Shown piece by piece: positions 56,164-63,929 of a DNA stretch of 64,000 nucleotides. The stretch lies in contig NZ_QWJJ01000007.1 in the NCBI RefSeq assembly GCF_003575965.1, positions 1-64,000 of the forward strand, written 5' to 3'. How positions within the stretch are numbered: position 1 is the first letter of the stretch; each line of letters starts with the position of its first letter. The DNA comes from Pseudooceanicola sediminis. Its GTDB lineage: Bacteria; Pseudomonadota; Alphaproteobacteria; Rhodobacterales; Rhodobacteraceae. The notes below the pieces were generated by a model that was not told the DNA's origin, made no database searches, and was given only the letters and a program-made list of their open reading frames with translations. Made by a program: the position numbers and the translations under genes.

Positions 56164-56678
56164 TGAGGAATATCCACCGGATCGGTCAGTTCGGGCAGGC
56201 GGCCTGTCAGCAGCTCGATCATGCGAAACGCCATGACCACCGCCAGCAGCGCCGTCCCGATCAGCGCAAGGCTGTAGTAAAAGTAGTTCGGCAATTGCAG
56301 CGCCGGGGTCAGGAACTTGCCCGCGCGCGGCAGGAACGCGGCAAAGCTCCACAACAACAGGCCCGCGCAGACCAGCACCGACAGATCCGAAATCACCGCC
56401 GACACCATCTGCGCCCGCCGTCCCAGCATGTCGGGCACCATGGTGACCGACACCAGCACGCGCTGGCTGGCCAAGGCCGGGATGCTCAGGAACACCATGC
56501 CGATGCCGCTGAAGCGTGCCAGCTCATCCGCCCAGGGCAACCCCAGATCCAACAGGTTGCGCGCGCCGACCTGAACGACGACAATGGTGGCCATCAGCGC
56601 CAGCAGCGCCATGCCGATGCCCACCCCCAGCTCGGTCAGCCGCGCCAGAACGGCGCGACCGGTTCGCAGTGCGGACAT
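56160..56678 (-). CDS. TRAP transporter small permease, DctQ-type (second TRAP system)
   Basis: A 172-residue four-span protein with the stretch ARNLLDLGLPWADELARFSG, typical of DctQ. It shares one base with the DctP stop (TGATG) at its start and four bases with the DctM start at its end. These overlaps make dctP-Q-M of this locus a tightly coupled translational unit. Confidence 0.88.
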   Translation of the reverse strand: MSALRTGRAVLARLTELGVGIGMALLALMATIVVVQVGARNLLDLGLPWADELARFSGIGMVFLSIPALASQRVLVSVTMVPDMLGRRAQMVSAVISDLSVLVCAGLLLWSFAAFLPRAGKFLTPALQLPNYFYYSLALIGTALLAVVMAFRMIELLTGRLPELTDPVDIPQ

Positions 56679-57691
56679 CAGGCGATTTTCCCGATCATGT
56701 CGTAGATCTCGCCGTAGCGCTCGCCGAAGCGTTCGCTGACCAGCGTGCTGACCGAGGCACGGAAGGCCTCCAGATCCAGACCATCCTCGGCCCCGATCAC
56801 ATTCATGCCCAGATCGCGCAGCGCCTGTGTTTCGGCCTCTTCATTGTCCAGAATCGCCTTGGTCGCCTTGATCCGGGTGGCCTCGGCGGCGGCCTGCACG
56901 GCGGCCTGTTGCGCGGCGCTCAGCCCCTGCCAGACGCTTTCATTCATCACGACCATCTCGGCATTGGTCATATGGCCCGTCAGCATCAGGTTCTTCTGAA
57001 CCTCGTACAACTTGACGTTCAGCACGACGTTGACCGGGTTTTCCTGCCCCTGCACCACGCCGGTGGCCAGCGCCGTCGGCACTTCGGACCAATCGACCGG
57101 CACGGCCACTGCGCCCATGCCCTCGACCGCGGTGGTATACATCGGGAACGGCACGGCCCGGATCTTGACCCCCGCCAGATCGGCCGGGCTCCGGATCTCC
57201 TTGTTGCAGGTCAGGTTCCGCTTGCCGAAGTAATGCGAATAGATCACCCGCACGCCGGCGGCGGCGATCAACCCTTCGTTCAGCATCTGCATGACGGGCG
57301 AACTCACGTCCGTCACCTTCATCAGGTGATCGACGTCGCGGTACAGATAGGGCGTGTCCAGCGCGCCAAAGGGTTCGTACAGCGACCCGATGCCCCCGGC
57401 GGTGTTGTGCGAAAACGCGATGGTGCCAAGGCTGACGGCCTCGGCCAGTTCCTGCAACTTGCCCAGCTGGCTGGCGGGAAAGACCTGGACCTCCATGTCG
57501 CCCCCCGATGCCTCGGCCAGTGCCTCCGCGAACCAGTCGGCCTGTGCGCCCGCGACGCTGGCAGGTTCGTTGTTGTGACCATAGCGCAGCGTGGTCTTGG
57601 CGCTGGCCGCCAATGGCAGACCGGCGACCATCGCGGCACCGGCGCCCATGGCCAGCACGGACCGGCGGTTCATCTTGTCGAATTGTGTCAT
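56678..57691 (-). CDS. TRAP transporter substrate-binding protein, DctP-type (second TRAP system)
   Basis: A 337-residue periplasmic protein. The signal region MTQFDKMNRRSVLAMGAGAA carries a twin-arginine-like NRRSVL motif, so export may use Tat; cleavage is after AASAK near residue 30. DctP features: PASQLGKLQELAEAVSLGTI, GVKIRAVPFPMYTTAVEGMG (ligand-binding Arg) and VVQGQENPVNVVLNVKLYEV. ATG at 57691 has GGGAGGA upstream; the frame open to 57832 covers the control region. It belongs to the family that binds uronates and sugar acids as well as C4 acids. First gene of the RuBisCO-like protein operon. Confidence 0.9.
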   Translation of the reverse strand: MTQFDKMNRRSVLAMGAGAAMVAGLPLAASAKTTLRYGHNNEPASVAGAQADWFAEALAEASGGDMEVQVFPASQLGKLQELAEAVSLGTIAFSHNTAGGIGSLYEPFGALDTPYLYRDVDHLMKVTDVSSPVMQMLNEGLIAAAGVRVIYSHYFGKRNLTCNKEIRSPADLAGVKIRAVPFPMYTTAVEGMGAVAVPVDWSEVPTALATGVVQGQENPVNVVLNVKLYEVQKNLMLTGHMTNAEMVVMNESVWQGLSAAQQAAVQAAAEATRIKATKAILDNEEAETQALRDLGMNVIGAEDGLDLEAFRASVSTLVSERFGERYGEIYDMIGKIA

Positions 57692-57743
57692 ATCATCCTC
57701 CCTGGATTTCAACGCATCGCCCCGGCGACAATATTGATGGGTT

Positions 57744-57860
57744 TTGAGGGTCAAAGCACCCCTTTCCCCACAAACCCGATGCCGCTGAAACTGTATTCTC
57801 CCACTCTTGACCGAGGCTAATTTTCCCCTCACCCTAAGTCAAAGTCTTTGGATTGAGGGT
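57744..57860. promoter_or_regulatory. Candidate LacI control region with repeated TTGAGGGT
   Basis: TTGAGGGT occurs at 57744-57751 and 57853-57860, and an imperfect dyad (CCCT...TC-AAAG / CTTTGGATTGAGGG) lies around 57831-57859, next to the LacI start. The region between the divergent LacI and TRAP genes is AT-richer than its surroundings. A LacI-type regulator is expected to bind here; the exact operator is uncertain. Confidence 0.3.
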
Positions 57861-57867
57861 TTCTGAG

Positions 57868-58905
57868 GTGTCTGACGTTTCCAGCCAGCCATTGCGCCCC
57901 CAGCTGGCCGACCTCGCCGCGCGGGCGGGCGTGTCGCTTGCCACGGTCGATCGGGTGATCAATCGCCGCAAGGGGGTCAAGGAACGGACGCGCCGGCACG
58001 TGCTGGCGGTGGCCCGCGACATCGGCCTGCTCAGCGCCGAGGAGCTGGCGGCGTTCGGCGCGACCCGCCCGCCCAATATCGTCTTCCTGCTGCCCTCCGG
58101 CTCCAACCCCTACCTGCGGCTGCTGGGGGAAATGGTGCGCGCCCGCGTCGCCCAGAACACCGATGGCGCGCCGGAACTGCGATGCTTTTTTATCGAAGGC
58201 TTCGACCCCGCCGCCCTGGCCGCCGCCCTGCGGCGCAACGCCCGTTGGGCCGATGGCATCGCCTTCTTCGGCCTTGATCACCCCGACGTGCGCGAAGCGG
58301 TCAGCGACATTGCCCGCGGCGGCACGCAACTGGTCAGCATCGTCTCCGACCTCGGCCACCCCGGCGTGTCTGCCTATGTCGGCATGGAAAATCGCGGCGT
58401 CGGACGGGCGGCGGGCTATCTTCTGGGCCGCTTCGTGACGCAAAAGGTCGGCGCGGTCGCCCTTGTCGCGGGATCACGCCACTATCGCGCGCATTCCGAA
58501 CGTGAGGCCGGGTTCCTGTCGATTCAGGAGGAGCTGTTTCCCCATCTGCGCGTCGTCGGGATGCGCGAAGGCCACGACGACAGCGGCCAGAACTACCGCC
58601 ACACGGTCGAGCTGCTGGACCAGCACCCGGACCTTGTCGGCATCTACAACGTCGGCGGATCGTCGGGCGGCATCGCGCGGGCGCTGGCCGAACATCGGCG
58701 CCACGATATCGTCTTCATCGGTCATGGGCTGACGCCCGACACCCGGCGGGCGCTGCTTCAGGGGACGCTGGACGTGGTGTTCAACACCGACCCCACCGCG
58801 CTGATCGATCAGGCGATCGCGGCGATCCGCAGCCCCGGCGCGCCCGTACCGCCCATCAAGCTGGACATCGTGCTGCGCGAAAACCTCCCCCCTGGCGACG
58901 GCTAG
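57868..58905 (+). CDS. LacI-family transcriptional regulator
   Basis: A 345-residue LacI regulator. The helix-turn-helix near residues 10-45 shows LADLAARAGVSLATVDRVIN with the hinge helix after it. The periplasmic-binding-like effector domain begins at PPNIVFLLPSGSNPYLRLLG. The GTG at 57868 is chosen because GAGGG lies eight bases upstream and it gives a normal LacI start. The TTG at 57853 is the alternative. It is divergent from the TRAP-VOC-RuBisCO-like-kinase operon and very likely represses it until the imported sugar acid or a product is sensed. Confidence 0.87.
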   Translation: MSDVSSQPLRPQLADLAARAGVSLATVDRVINRRKGVKERTRRHVLAVARDIGLLSAEELAAFGATRPPNIVFLLPSGSNPYLRLLGEMVRARVAQNTDGAPELRCFFIEGFDPAALAAALRRNARWADGIAFFGLDHPDVREAVSDIARGGTQLVSIVSDLGHPGVSAYVGMENRGVGRAAGYLLGRFVTQKVGAVALVAGSRHYRAHSEREAGFLSIQEELFPHLRVVGMREGHDDSGQNYRHTVELLDQHPDLVGIYNVGGSSGGIARALAEHRRHDIVFIGHGLTPDTRRALLQGTLDVVFNTDPTALIDQAIAAIRSPGAPVPPIKLDIVLRENLPPGDG

Positions 58906-58921
58906 GCGCGTCTCGCTCCGC

Positions 58922-59794
58922 TCAGGCGGCCGCGCCAGCCAGCGGGCGAAACGCCGCGCGCAGCTCCGCCGCCAGCCCTCGCGCGGCCTCTGATGCGCCG
59001 CGCGGGTTCATGTACAGCACGACCGAGGACACGTCGATCACCGCAAAGCCTTCGTCCTGCGTCAGCTCGCGACAGCCCGGCGGGATCGTGCTGCGGGTCA
59101 TCGGCACGATCGCCAGCCCCGACCGCACGGCAATCTGCATCCCGCCGGACGTGTCGCATTCGAACGCCACACGATAATCGACCCCGGACCTGTCCAGCGC
59201 CGCCATCGCATAATCCCGGCACCAGCAGGAATGGAAATAGCTCGCCACCGGCAATGGCTTGCACAGGTGCTGCTCATGCGTGACCGAGGTCACCCAGACG
59301 GTCGGGTCGACGCAGATCACCTCTCCCTTCGTGGTATCGCTGGATTCAAAGACGACGGCCAGATCCAGCAGGTCCGCCTCCAGCGCCGCCATCTGCGGCA
59401 CGGAATAGTCGCACCGGGCGGAAACCTCGACCCCCGGCTGGCGTGACGCGAACCCCGCCAGCGCGCGCGGCAGAACACTCTCGCCGTAATCCTCCGGGAT
59501 GCCGACGCGCAGCGGCCCCTGCAAAGGTCGCTCGCGCAGCGACACCGCCGCATCGTCCAACAGCCGCACGACCCGCGTCGCATAGGGCAACAACTGCTTG
59601 CCACGCGCCGTCAGCACCAGCCCGCGCGGGCGGCGCTCAAACAGGCTCTGGCCCAGGCTTTCCTCCAGCCGCCGCAATTGCATCGAGATCGCGGATTGCG
59701 TGCGCCCGATGCGCCCCGCCGCCGCCGTGACGCTGCCCGTCTCGGCCAGAACCAGGAAACTGCGCATCAATTCCGAATCGAGTGGTGCCGCCAT
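58922..59794 (-). CDS. LysR-family transcriptional regulator
   Basis: A 290-residue LysR regulator. The helix-turn-helix shows ELMRSFLVLAETGSVTAAAG and RTQSAISMQLRRLEESLGQ, typical of the LrhA/HexA-like branch. The effector domain begins at LQGPLRVGIPEDYGESVLPR. ATG at 59794 has GGAGGA upstream. A perfect dyad at 59833-59843 is the likely autoregulatory box. It lies near the NdmCDE-like operon but is separated from it by the DUF1127 gene, so its target is not clear. Confidence 0.87.
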   Translation of the reverse strand: MAAPLDSELMRSFLVLAETGSVTAAAGRIGRTQSAISMQLRRLEESLGQSLFERRPRGLVLTARGKQLLPYATRVVRLLDDAAVSLRERPLQGPLRVGIPEDYGESVLPRALAGFASRQPGVEVSARCDYSVPQMAALEADLLDLAVVFESSDTTKGEVICVDPTVWVTSVTHEQHLCKPLPVASYFHSCWCRDYAMAALDRSGVDYRVAFECDTSGGMQIAVRSGLAIVPMTRSTIPPGCRELTQDEGFAVIDVSSVVLYMNPRGASEAARGLAAELRAAFRPLAGAAA

Positions 59795-59832
59795 GGATGT
59801 CCTCCGCCACATCAGCAAAACCGATACCAGCC

Positions 59833-59843
59833 ATAAGGCTTAT
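59833..59843. promoter_or_regulatory. LysR box upstream of the LysR gene at 58922-59794
   Basis: ATAAG-G-CTTAT is a perfect dyad 39 bases upstream of the LysR start, in the intergenic space shared with the divergent DUF1127 gene. This ATAAG/CTTAT form is common for LysR proteins of this branch. Confidence 0.55.
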
Positions 59844-59919
59844 TCGTTTGCCTGATGCCCAGCGTTACGAAATGCTGCCCCTCGACGCAACACGCAATAC
59901 CGCCCTTCGGAGATGTCCA

Positions 59920-60192
59920 ATGCACAGCTCGATCCTGATCGACCCGCGCGTCATGGCGCGCGGGCAACGCCGCCGCCATGCCCGCCTTCAGCGCCTCTGG
60001 CAGGGGGTCAAAGCCGCAATCGCCGCCCGGCGCGCCCGGGCGCAGCGCCGCCGCTCCATGGGGTTCCTTGCCCTGCGCGACGACACGCGCCTGCTGCGCG
60101 ACATCGGGCTGGATCGCGCCGACCTGGAAACGCTGCTGCGCGACCCCGAGCCGCCGCAGGACCCGGCGCGCACGCACCGATCAGAGTGCTGA
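59920..60192 (+). CDS. DUF1127 domain small protein
   Basis: A 90-residue, strongly basic protein. The C-terminal half carries the DUF1127 pattern: arginine-rich helix (AAIARRARAQRRRSMGFLAL), then RDDTRLLRDIGLDRADLETL. DUF1127 proteins are small and Arg-rich; some alphaproteobacterial members bind RNA and act in stress or phosphate physiology. ATG at 59920 has CGGAG seven bases upstream. An overlapping ATG at 59913 opens a different frame without the domain. Its last 12 bases overlap the end of the convergent GST-like gene. Confidence 0.75.
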   Translation: MHSSILIDPRVMARGQRRRHARLQRLWQGVKAAIAARRARAQRRRSMGFLALRDDTRLLRDIGLDRADLETLLRDPEPPQDPARTHRSEC

Positions 60193-60816
60193 ACTGGTCG
60201 GAAATACGCCGGACATCACGGTAAACCCCTCCAGCCGCTTGACCCGGTCGATCCAGCGCCGGATCGCCGGGTAATCCTGACGCGAAATCCCGCCATCCTC
60301 GCTCAGCACGACATGCGGGAAACAGGCGATATCCGCGATGGTCGGGTGGGTGGCGGAACACAGCCAGTCGCGCCCCTCGACCTCGCCGAACCACAGGTGC
60401 TGGTCGATCACCCGCAACAGCGCCTCGGCCCCCGCGCGCGCCGCCTCGGCGTCACCATCCGCGAACATTGTCTCGATCAGCCGGGCCTGCCCCGCCGTCG
60501 CCGCCAATTCGCCCGCGACCGCCATCCAGCCCGCGACCTCACCGCGCAGAACAGCCGTGTCCGGTGCCCAGTGCCCGGTCGGGTCATACGCGGCCGCAAG
60601 ATAGCTCAGAATGCCCTGAACCGTGCCAAAGCGCAGCGTGCCATCTTCCAGCAACGGCAGCCGCCCCAGCGGATTGATCGCGCGGAATTCCGGGGCCAGA
60701 TGGGCAGCTTCGGGATAGAAATCCACCGCCTCGGTCTGGTAGGTCACGCCCAGCAGGCTCAGCATCAGGCGCGCGGCATAGCACTCGGCGTGCAATTCGA
60801 AATCATACAGCTTCAT
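60181..60816 (-). CDS. GST-like protein, NdmE-like partner of the split Rieske oxygenase
   Basis: A 211-residue glutathione S-transferase fold protein: thioredoxin domain (MKLYDFELHAECYAARLMLS, NPLGRLPLLEDG) and helical domain (THPTIADIACFPHVVLSEDG). It is the last gene of a three-gene operon directly after a Rieske-bearing reductase, the position held by NdmE in Pseudomonas methylxanthine demethylation. There the GST-like protein is thought to hold the oxygenase and reductase together rather than conjugate glutathione. ATG at 60816 is preferred, with GAGGG six bases upstream; an ATG at 60822 abuts that site. It could also be an ordinary GST. Confidence 0.78.
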   Translation of the reverse strand: MKLYDFELHAECYAARLMLSLLGVTYQTEAVDFYPEAAHLAPEFRAINPLGRLPLLEDGTLRFGTVQGILSYLAAAYDPTGHWAPDTAVLRGEVAGWMAVAGELAATAGQARLIETMFADGDAEAARAGAEALLRVIDQHLWFGEVEGRDWLCSATHPTIADIACFPHVVLSEDGGISRQDYPAIRRWIDRVKRLEGFTVMSGVFPTSSAL

Positions 60817-60825
60817 CGCCATCCC

Positions 60826-62523
60826 TCAGATATCCAGCACCAGACGCGCCGATCTCGCGCGGCTGACGCAGGTCATGATCTGGTCGTTCGCGGCGCGTTC
60901 CGCCGCGCTCAGATAGACATCCTGATGCTCCGGCTCGCCCTCCAGCACGCCACAGACGCAGGTGCCACAAGCGCCCTGTTCACAGGACGAGGGCACGTCG
61001 ACGCCGTTCTCCTGCAACACCTCCAGAATGCTGCGCCCGGCAGGCACCTGCAATGTCATTGCCGACCGCGCCAGCGCGATCTCGAAAGAGGTACTGTCGT
61101 CGATCACCTCGGGGTTGGCGAAATACTCGAAATGCACGGCCTCTTCCGGCCACCCCGCGCCCGCCGCGATCTCTCGGGTGGCGGTCAACATCGGCGCCGG
61201 GCCACAGACATAGACGTGGTGCGAAAAGGCATAGCCCGACAGGATATCGCCCAGCACCGCGCCGGTCCCTGCCGCGTCCAGCCCAAGGTGGCGCGTCACG
61301 GCCAGCCCCGCCAGCCGGTCGGCAAAGGGCACGTGGGCCTCGCTGCGCGCAAAGACATGCAGCGCGTAAGGAATGCCCTGCACCTGCAACGCCTGCGCCA
61401 TCGCCAACATCGGGGTGATGCCGATCCCCCCCGCAATCAACAGCACCTTTTCACTGTCGCGCCGCAGGGGGAAATTGTTGCGCGGCGCGGAAATGGCCAG
61501 CACATCGCCCTCGCGCACATCCCCGTGCAGACAGACCGACCCGCCGCGCCCCGCTGCATCGCGCTTGACGCCGATGGTATAATCGCTCTCGCCCGGGGCA
61601 TTGGTGATCGAATACTGTCGGCTCATCCCGTTCGGCAGATGCACGTCGATATGCGCGCCCGGCTGAAACGCCGGCAACACGCCGCGCACCGCCCGCAGCT
61701 GAAATCCCGCGACGTCCTGCGCCGCGTCCCATTTCCGCGCCACCTGAACCCGCAACTCGGCCTTGGGGCCCGACCGCGCCCGTGCCGGCATCTCGGCCAG
61801 CGCCGCATCGACGGGTTGAAAACCGACCTCTAGCGGCGGAGGCGCCACCTCGCCAGAGGCCTCGATCCGGTCGCGCAACCCGCACAGCACCCCGTCGTGG
61901 TAACGCAGTGCCGCCATCCTGTCGTCCGGCTGGGCCAGCAAGACCCCGCGCAACACGCATCGATGCGCATCCAGCGGCTGCACAAAGACCACCAGCCCCG
62001 CCTCGGCAAAGCTGACCGAGGCTGCACCGATCGCACGTGCGTCGGGCAACAGCCCCTCGGCCAAGGCCAGCGCCACCCCCGGTGCGGCGTTCACCGGCAC
62101 CGGGCGCAACACCAGCGGATCAGCCCCCGCCAACACCTCGGGCAGCGCGAACTCCGCCTCGGGCGCGACCGAAGACCAGACCATCCCCGCCGCCTCGACA
62201 GCGTCATAAGTCCGGTTGCAGATCGTGCGCGCCGGCGCATCCGCCGGGTGCGCCGGGATATAGGTGCATCCGGCCGAGCGGCTGGAATACCGCCAGCCAT
62301 GATACAGACAGCGCAGTTCCCGCCCGTCATTCAACCCCAGCGACAGGCGCACCCCGCGATGCAGGCACCGGTTTTCCCAGACGTTGACAAAGCCGTCATC
62401 GGCCCGCCACACGGCAAATTCGCGGCCCAGCAGCTGGCCGTGAAACACATGCCGCGTCGGCAGGTCCGAAGACGCGGCAATCGGGTGCCAACCGGCAAGA
62501 TCCAGCATCTCCATCGCCCTCAT
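60826..62523 (-). CDS. Rieske-ferredoxin reductase fusion, NdmD-like
   Basis: A 565-residue electron-transfer protein with three parts. An N-terminal Rieske domain has ligands C53/H55 (CLHRG) and C72/H75 (CLYHGW). An FMN/NADH reductase middle follows, with RQYSITNAP and GGIGITPMLAMAQ. A C-terminal plant-type ferredoxin has C514, C519, C522 and C552. Ordinary VanB/phthalate-type reductases lack the Rieske domain; NdmD of Pseudomonas putida has it. Here it would pass electrons from NADH to the adjacent Rieske-less oxygenase. The ATG overlaps the upstream stop by four bases (ATGA), and the GST-like gene starts ten bases after its stop. Confidence 0.88.
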   Translation of the reverse strand: MRAMEMLDLAGWHPIAASSDLPTRHVFHGQLLGREFAVWRADDGFVNVWENRCLHRGVRLSLGLNDGRELRCLYHGWRYSSRSAGCTYIPAHPADAPARTICNRTYDAVEAAGMVWSSVAPEAEFALPEVLAGADPLVLRPVPVNAAPGVALALAEGLLPDARAIGAASVSFAEAGLVVFVQPLDAHRCVLRGVLLAQPDDRMAALRYHDGVLCGLRDRIEASGEVAPPPLEVGFQPVDAALAEMPARARSGPKAELRVQVARKWDAAQDVAGFQLRAVRGVLPAFQPGAHIDVHLPNGMSRQYSITNAPGESDYTIGVKRDAAGRGGSVCLHGDVREGDVLAISAPRNNFPLRRDSEKVLLIAGGIGITPMLAMAQALQVQGIPYALHVFARSEAHVPFADRLAGLAVTRHLGLDAAGTGAVLGDILSGYAFSHHVYVCGPAPMLTATREIAAGAGWPEEAVHFEYFANPEVIDDSTSFEIALARSAMTLQVPAGRSILEVLQENGVDVPSSCEQGACGTCVCGVLEGEPEHQDVYLSAAERAANDQIMTCVSRARSARLVLDI

Positions 62524-63377
62524 GCTCCCGCCGGGATCACGCCCCAGCCCAGCCCCTTGGCGGCCAGCCAGCGCCGATAGGCAATCGCGCTCTTGTCGGC
62601 GCGGATCGGCGTCTCGGCGCGTGGGTCCAACGGCAGGCGGCGCGGATACTGGTTCTCCAGGATCGGCTTGTCCTGTCCGAAGATGGTCTGCTGAAAGCTG
62701 CGGATATCCAGGTCCGTGCTCGCGTCATCGATGATGCACATGCCGGTATGGGCGCGGATCTTCTCCTGACCCATCGGCTGCACGAAGATATAGATCGCAT
62801 CCAGCCGCGTCTCGTCCACCGGGCTGGACTTGTACAGGACCGAGCAATTGGGATGCGGCACGCGGTAGATATATTCCACATCCGCCCCCTCGTCCGACGA
62901 CACGGCGGCCTTCGGCTGATAGAACCGGCACCGCGTCGCCAGGATCTCGTCCCGGCTCTGGGAAATCTCGACGTCGTATTCCTTGACCTCGGTATGCGGC
63001 TCCTCGCCCAGGATGCCCGTGTGCACATAGGGAAAATGCCCCATGTCGAGGAAATTCTCGATCGCCCGCCCGGCCGACACCTGCACCCCGAAGACTCCCG
63101 TCACCACAAAGCGCCGGTCCGCCTCGTCAAACTCGGGAAACGGAAACAGCGGCGCCGGTGCCGTCCCGAAACTGGCCCAGACATAGCCGTATTGCACCAG
63201 GGTCTGCACCGGCGCGCTGTCGCACAGCACGCGCGCACCGCCCGCCGCGCGGACGATCTCGACCGGCCGATCCAACAGCACGGTGCGGCACCGCCCGGCA
63301 CCGCGCAATTCATCCAGCGACACCACCGGGTGCCAATGCTCCAGCATCACCGTATCGGTGCAGGGCTGTGCCATCAT
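62520..63377 (-). CDS. Rieske oxygenase catalytic subunit lacking its Rieske domain, NdmC-like
   Basis: A 285-residue mononuclear-iron oxygenase. The iron site is intact: E107-N-F-L-D111-M-G-H114-F-P-Y-V-H119, and later FGQDKPILENQ with the third ligand Asp. The N-terminus keeps the edges of the Rieske fold (LEHWHPVVSLDEL and VEIVRAAGGARVLCDS, then VQYGYVWASFG), but the CxH and CxxH cluster loops are missing. The cluster is instead on the neighbouring reductase. This matches NdmC, which demethylates N7 of methylxanthine. Substrate here is unknown. ATG at 63377 is the first of an ATGATG pair inside a duplicated translation start region. Confidence 0.85.
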   Translation of the reverse strand: MMAQPCTDTVMLEHWHPVVSLDELRGAGRCRTVLLDRPVEIVRAAGGARVLCDSAPVQTLVQYGYVWASFGTAPAPLFPFPEFDEADRRFVVTGVFGVQVSAGRAIENFLDMGHFPYVHTGILGEEPHTEVKEYDVEISQSRDEILATRCRFYQPKAAVSSDEGADVEYIYRVPHPNCSVLYKSSPVDETRLDAIYIFVQPMGQEKIRAHTGMCIIDDASTDLDIRSFQQTIFGQDKPILENQYPRRLPLDPRAETPIRADKSAIAYRRWLAAKGLGWGVIPAGA

Positions 63378-63394
63378 GTGGTGCTCCTCGGCAT
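63374..63394 (-). other. Possible six-codon leader cistron (MPRSTT)
   Basis: The upstream copy of the 17-bp repeat supplies its own GAGGAG and an ATG at 63394. Because 17 is not a multiple of three, this ATG reads ATG CCG AGG AGC ACC ACA TGA, ending on the TGA embedded in the ATGATG start of the oxygenase gene. Ribosomes finishing it would be placed to restart on the oxygenase. Coding status is unproven. Confidence 0.3.
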
Positions 63395-63409
63395 GTGGTG
63401 CTCCTCGGC
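63376..63409 (-). repeat. Perfect 17-bp tandem duplication at the oxygenase start
   Basis: ATGTGGTGCTCCTCGGC (plus strand) occurs at 63376-63392 and again at 63393-63409. On the minus strand each copy reads GCCGAGGAGCACCACAT, a ribosome binding site followed by most of a start codon. The duplication therefore doubles the translation initiation region of the Rieske-less oxygenase gene. Confidence 0.9.
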
Positions 63410-63659
63410 CTCGTCTCTCGTCATGCACCTGCCCTGATCCCGGTACGCACCCCGGATCAGGCAGTCACGCCATCCTAGCCAAGTCTTTCGACCGAACCAA
63501 GATGCCCTCCCCCGGGATATTGCCCCCCCTTTTCCCGCTCCCCCCTTCTCGCGCCCCCATTAACCCGCGCAGCGCCACCCCGCCAACGCAACGGTGGCAT
63601 TCGCGCAATTTCCACCTAGATCATGCCCAGGGATCGAAACCAACGAAAGGCAGGGCGTC

Positions 63660-63929
63660 ATGGCAGGCGGATGGTCGCGCGACGGCGCGGTAAGTGAACA
63701 GATCGAGGCATCTATCGCAGATGAACTGGCGCGCCTGAAATCGCGGCGCGCCCCTGTCGGCGACAGCCTGACCCATTGCGCCGAATGCGAAGAACCGATC
63801 CCCGAGGCCCGCCGCGCCGCGCTCCCCGGCGTCAAGCTCTGCATCGATTGCCAGCAGGACCGCGACAGCCGCAAGACCCAACGCGGCGGGATCAACCGCC
63901 GCGGCTCCAAGGACAGCCAGCTCAAGTAG
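63660..63929 (+). CDS. DksA/TraR-family C4-type zinc finger protein
   Basis: An 89-residue protein of the short DksA/TraR (YbiI-like) type. The zinc finger is CAEC...CIDC with C-x2-C-x17-C-x2-C spacing near residues 40-65. A short N-terminal helix (SEQIEASIADELARLKSR) precedes it, and a basic tail follows. Such proteins bind the RNA polymerase secondary channel or have lost that coiled coil; the short helix here suggests a reduced function. ATG at 63660 has GAAAGG and AGGG upstream. Divergent from the NdmCDE-like operon, with no operon partner. Confidence 0.85.
   Translation: MAGGWSRDGAVSEQIEASIADELARLKSRRAPVGDSLTHCAECEEPIPEARRAALPGVKLCIDCQQDRDSRKTQRGGINRRGSKDSQLK

Noticed and set aside
62520..63377. 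The oxygenase gene as a broken pseudogene that lost its Rieske domain
   Set aside because: The frame is intact, the iron site is complete, the operon overlaps are kept, and the missing domain is on the adjacent reductase, as in NdmC/NdmD.
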